Positions 60,721 to 64,000 of a stretch of DNA of 64,000 nt are shown in pieces. Numbering within the stretch: position 1 is the stretch's first letter; each line of letters starts with the position of its first letter. The position numbers were made by a program, and so were the translations under genes. Source of the DNA: JBFWRI01 sp050248995. GTDB lineage: Bacteria > Pseudomonadota > Alphaproteobacteria > JAIXQD01. Location of the stretch: contig JBFWRI010000003.1 of the NCBI GenBank assembly GCA_050248995.1, positions 1-64,000 of the forward strand, written 5' to 3'. The notes beneath the pieces were generated by a model. The model worked only from the letters and a program-made list of their open reading frames with translations, had not been told where the DNA came from and searched no databases.

Positions 60721-60798
60721 TTTTTTATGTTGTTACTTGGCAATGACTTAGCATTCTTAATGGTTTTATAGCGGAAATGGGCGCAGACTGGGTCGAAC

Positions 60799-62268
60799 AT
60801 GACGACAATGTTCACATCAGCAACCACAGCCCCTGAATTCTTTACCGACCCGGCCGAGGCCCTGGCCGCCGTGCAGCAGATTTACGCCGCCAACACGGCA
60901 TGGCTGCGCCAGTCGCTAAAGGATTTTACGCACGGCAAGATGCTGCCGGCGAAAGCCACTGCCACTTATCCCTATATTGCACTGACCACCACCAAGCAGA
61001 CGCACGTCGATCCTCGCCTGGCCTACGGCTTCGTTCCCGGCCCCGGCCGCTATGAAAGCACGCTGACACGTCCCGATATCTTTGGCCGCTATTACATTGA
61101 ACAGTTCGCGCGCCTGATGAAAAACCACGACGCGCCGCTGGAAGTCGGCGTCAGCACGCAGCCTATTCCCGTGCACTTTGCACACCCGGCCGGTATCGCG
61201 GTTGAATCCGACCTGACACCCGATCACATGCGCGCGATGCATGATTACTTCGATGTTCCCGACCTGACACGCCTTGATGACCGCGTGGCCAACGGCACGG
61301 CAACGGCGCCCGCATCGTCGATCATGCCGCTGGCGCTGTTTACCGCCGAACGCGTCGATTACTCGCTGCACCGCCTGCGCCATTACACAGCGACCGACGC
61401 CGACCACTTCCAGAACTTCGTCATCTTCACCAACTATCAGTTTTATGTTGATGAATTCATCCGCACCTGCCACGACCTGATGGGCAAGGATGGCCATGAT
61501 TATACGGCTTTCGTCGAGCCCGGCGGCTTTACCACCCGCAAGGGCGGGGCTGTTTCGGGCGAGCGCTGCGCGCGCATGCCGCAGATGCCGGCCTATCACC
61601 TGCAGCGTGCCGGCAGCGGCGGCATCACCCTGATCAACATCGGCGTCGGCCCGTCAAACGCGAAAACGATTACCGACCATTGTGCCGTGCTGCGCCCGCA
61701 TGCGTGGCTGATGCTGGGGCACTGCGCCGGCCTGCGCCGCGAACAGCGCCTTGGCGATTATGTGCTGGCGCACGCCTATGTGCGCGATGACCACGTACTG
61801 GATTCTGACCTGCCCATCTGGGTGCCGCTGCCGGCGCTGTCGGAAATCCAGACTGCGCTGGAAACCGCCGTGCGCGAAGTCACCGGCCTGTCGGGTTATG
61901 AAGCGAAAAGCATCATGCGTACGGGTACGGTGATGAGCATCGATGACCGCAACTGGGAACTGCGCAGCGGGGCCGAGCTGTGGCCGCGCTTCTCGCAATC
62001 GCGCGCCATCGCCCTCGATATGGAAAGCGCCGCCATTGCCGCCAACGGCTTCCGCTTCCGCGTGCCGTACGGCACGCTGCTGTGCGTTTCCGATAAACCG
62101 CTGCACGGCGAGATCAAACTGCCGGGCATGGCCGACAAGTTCTACCGCGAACGCGTTGACCAGCATTTAAAGGTCGGTATGCGGGCCATGGAAATGCTGG
62201 CGGCAATGTCAACCGAACAGCTGCACAGCCGCAAGCTGCGCAACTTCGTCGAAACTGCTTTCCAGTAA
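60799..62268 (+). CDS. amn: AMP nucleosidase
   Basis: Cleaves AMP to adenine and ribose-5-phosphate, regulating adenylate pools. The 489-residue protein matches the Amn family in length and shows its layout: a regulatory N-terminal domain (about 1-200) with DPRLAYGFVPGPGRYESTLTRPD (about 71-93), and a nucleoside-phosphorylase-like core with LGHCAGLRREQRLGDYVLAHAY (about 309-330) and LDMESAAIAANGFR (about 402-415) for the catalytic and ribose-binding residues. ATG at 60799. Divergent from recA across a gap with SOS-like boxes. It ends 4 bases before the convergent radical SAM gene. Confidence 0.95.
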   Translation: MTTMFTSATTAPEFFTDPAEALAAVQQIYAANTAWLRQSLKDFTHGKMLPAKATATYPYIALTTTKQTHVDPRLAYGFVPGPGRYESTLTRPDIFGRYYIEQFARLMKNHDAPLEVGVSTQPIPVHFAHPAGIAVESDLTPDHMRAMHDYFDVPDLTRLDDRVANGTATAPASSIMPLALFTAERVDYSLHRLRHYTATDADHFQNFVIFTNYQFYVDEFIRTCHDLMGKDGHDYTAFVEPGGFTTRKGGAVSGERCARMPQMPAYHLQRAGSGGITLINIGVGPSNAKTITDHCAVLRPHAWLMLGHCAGLRREQRLGDYVLAHAYVRDDHVLDSDLPIWVPLPALSEIQTALETAVREVTGLSGYEAKSIMRTGTVMSIDDRNWELRSGAELWPRFSQSRAIALDMESAAIAANGFRFRVPYGTLLCVSDKPLHGEIKLPGMADKFYRERVDQHLKVGMRAMEMLAAMSTEQLHSRKLRNFVETAFQ

Positions 62269-62272
62269 ACCT

Positions 62273-63154
62273 CTAACTTATAAACATTCCACAAGAAGCC
62301 ATCACGTCGAACCCGACGCGCGGCACAATGCGGCTTTCTTCGCTTCCCAACCCATCCTTCAGGATTTTGAAGTTGCGTTCAATCACATCCTCGTCCGGTT
62401 CGCGGCCCTGTTTTTCGGAATACGGGTTATAGCGCACAAGGTTGAACTTGGCGCGTAGCCCGTGCGCGCGCACGGCGCCGACGATGTTTTTTACGTTTGC
62501 TTCGCTGTCGTTCTCGCCTTCAATAAACGCGCCGTGAATAACCGCGTGCTGCTTCACACCCTTTTGCCAATCGGCAATCTTCTGCAGCGCCGCATGCGGC
62601 TCCATTGCCTTCGGCAGCCAGCGGCGGCGGAAATCGTCATCCAGTGAATACAGCGAGTAATAGATGAACACATCCGGCTTGTCGCCGAACACATCGGCCA
62701 GATCCACGCTTTCCAATCCCTTTGGCATAATCGTGGAAATATTGAACTTGGCTTTCAGCCCCTGCGCGGCAGCAAGCTCTTTCAGGCCGTTATAAATCGT
62801 ATCGAAGTCTTTCAGCATGTGCGGGTTGGCCAGCGGCTCGCCCCGCGCCATCCAGTTGAAGTTCACGCGCTGCGCCTTTCCTTCAGAACGCTTTACGCCG
62901 GCATAGTAATTCAGCACGTCGCGACCCTGCGCGATAATCTCGCCCGGCGTCAGGTCGACATACTTTGTCTGGCCGGTCTGCGTTAGAAAACAAAAGCGAC
63001 ACGCACGGTTGCAGCCGGTTTGTGATGAAAGATAGGCGATGAAGTAATCGTCGCTGCGGCGCACATAACGCACCTCGACCTTGCCAACTGTATCGTGCTC
63101 TGAAATCCAGTTTACCGAGCGGTCCTGCTCGGAGAATAATATTTGTGTTTTCAT
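62273..63154 (-). CDS. short RlmN-like radical SAM protein
   Basis: Resembles RlmN/Cfr, which methylate the C2/C8 of an adenosine in 23S rRNA (RlmN also tRNA). The 293-residue protein has the radical SAM cluster C48-x3-C52-x2-C55 in the family context SSQTGCNRACRFC, MARGEP (SAM-binding), and the C-terminal GFDVMASCGMF with Cys288, the equivalent of the RlmN methyl-carrying Cys. It lacks the N-terminal domain of about 70-90 residues and has Tyr41 where RlmN has its second essential Cys (Cys118 in E. coli). ATG at 63154 has GGGAG upstream. True rRNA activity is doubtful. Confidence 0.8.
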   Translation of the reverse strand: MKTQILFSEQDRSVNWISEHDTVGKVEVRYVRRSDDYFIAYLSSQTGCNRACRFCFLTQTGQTKYVDLTPGEIIAQGRDVLNYYAGVKRSEGKAQRVNFNWMARGEPLANPHMLKDFDTIYNGLKELAAAQGLKAKFNISTIMPKGLESVDLADVFGDKPDVFIYYSLYSLDDDFRRRWLPKAMEPHAALQKIADWQKGVKQHAVIHGAFIEGENDSEANVKNIVGAVRAHGLRAKFNLVRYNPYSEKQGREPDEDVIERNFKILKDGLGSEESRIVPRVGFDVMASCGMFIS

Positions 63155-63339
63155 GAAATCTCCCGTGAGTGAAGTACCTACGGGAAACCAGAAGAACGTT
63201 GATTCCGGAAACTGCCTAGACATCAAACCCTATGGGCTTGGGGCGTGAAAACACCATATATAGGTGAAACACTACATCTTGTTTTTCACAAAGTTTTCCC
63301 CACTAGGGAAACATGCCGTGAAACAAAAGTAATTGTGGA

Positions 63340-64000
63340 TTAAGCTCCCATCAGTGCTTTGGCAAAGCTTTCGGCGTCAAACGCCTGCAGGTCTTCAATG
63401 CCTTCGCCGACGCCCAGCGCCACGATGGGCAGCTTGTGTTGTGTGGCCAGCGCCACCACCATGCCGCCCTTGGCGGTACCATCCAGTTTCGTCACGACAA
63501 GGCCCGATACATTCACCATCTCGCGGAACACCTGAGTCTGGCTCAGCGCGTTCTGGCCCGTGGTGGCATCCAGCACCAGCAGCGTGGCATGCGGCGCCGT
63601 GGCATCCACTTTCTGGATTGCGCGCACAACCTTTTTCAGCTCTTCCATCAGCTCGGCCTTATTCTGCAACCGCCCGGCGGTATCGATCAGCAGCACATCG
63701 GCGGCCTCGCGCTGCGCGCGCTCGACAGCTTCAAACGCAAGGCCAGCCGCATCGGCGCCGGTTTCGCGCGATATCACCGGCACGCCGGCACGGGCGCCCC
63801 ATGTTTGCAACTGCTCCACGGCTGCCGCGCGGAAGGTATCGCCCGCTGCCAGCATCACATTCTTACCGGCCTGCTTGAATTGCGCGGCCAGCTTACCCAG
63901 CGTTGTGGTTTTGCCGCTGCCGTTCACGCCCACCATCAGAATAACGAATGGCTTGTGTGTTTCAACGTTCAGTGGCTGCGCCACAGGCTGCAGGCGCGCG
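63340..64000 (-). CDS. ftsY: signal recognition particle receptor FtsY (3' part)
   Basis: FtsY is the SRP receptor GTPase that delivers ribosome-nascent-chain complexes to the membrane. The visible part is the NG domain's G region: VILMVGVNGSGKTTTLGKLA with the P-loop, LAAGDTFRAAAVEQL, VLLIDTAGRLQ (G3) and TKLDGTAKGG (G4/G5), to the end at ALMGA. The frame runs off the right edge of the window, so the N-terminal part (N domain and any A domain) lies beyond. Confidence 0.96.
   Translation of the reverse strand, partial: ARLQPVAQPLNVETHKPFVILMVGVNGSGKTTTLGKLAAQFKQAGKNVMLAAGDTFRAAAVEQLQTWGARAGVPVISRETGADAAGLAFEAVERAQREAADVLLIDTAGRLQNKAELMEELKKVVRAIQKVDATAPHATLLVLDATTGQNALSQTQVFREMVNVSGLVVTKLDGTAKGGMVVALATQHKLPIVALGVGEGIEDLQAFDAESFAKALMGA

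Overview
The window reads as chromosomal DNA of an alphaproteobacterium, moderately GC-rich. Supporting signs are: a cytochrome b/c1 fusion gene next to a Rieske gene, of the Bradyrhizobium fbcH type; a GTTC-N7-GTTC SOS box upstream of recA; polyhydroxyalkanoate (PHA) genes (a phasin and an intracellular PHA depolymerase); and alphaproteobacterial neighbourhoods such as UbiK plus a COQ9-like protein, lgt plus a MidA-type methyltransferase, DUF1285-NUDIX-CCA transferase, and a zf-CHCC protein. The genus cannot be named from the sequence alone. No phage, insertion sequence, CRISPR array or rRNA operon was seen.

Layout. 0-9 kb: phasin, ubiquinone accessory genes, lgt/midA, rplY-pth-transporter-ychF, and a metallophosphoesterase-like gene that has lost its metal ligands. 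9-20 kb: bc1 complex, transporters, trmL-hemF, CCA transferase, NUDIX, DUF1285. 20-30 kb: a PIG-L-like protein with degraded zinc site, an SGNH hydrolase, a YgjP-type metallopeptidase, PHA depolymerase, an M14-type amidohydrolase, DUF1513, tRNA-Arg(CCT) and an NMT1/THI5-like ABC importer. 30-36 kb: polA, zf-CHCC, tRNA-Arg(CCG), an AT-rich orphan gene and an archaeal/eukaryotic-type prolyl-tRNA synthetase. 36-40 kb: a two-gene unit (protein-kinase-like protein; nucleotidyltransferase-like plus NDK-like fusion) and a Y-family polymerase. 40-47 kb: a self-contained type I secretion operon with an acidic repeat protein, two different ABC exporter subunits and an HlyD adaptor. 47-64 kb: nucleoside hydrolase, tRNA-Gln, Sel1/peptidoglycan-binding protein, M16 peptidase, secA, parvulin, HIT, acid phosphatase, NUDIX, recA, amn, a short RlmN-like radical SAM protein and the 3' part of ftsY.

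How the genes work together. Most are housekeeping: respiration (bc1, ubiquinone), translation and tRNA maturation (rplY, pth, trmL, CCA transferase, proS), repair (polA, recA, Y-family polymerase) and export (secA, ftsY, lgt). The less ordinary parts are the secretion operon, whose two ABC subunits show complementary loss of ATPase motifs as in obligate heterodimers; the kinase-like/NT-NDK pair; and several enzyme-family members (metallophosphoesterase, PIG-L, RlmN-like, kinase-like) that keep the fold signature but have changed key catalytic residues. Coordinates use the start codon best supported by a ribosome binding site or family alignment; where that is uncertain the entry says so.
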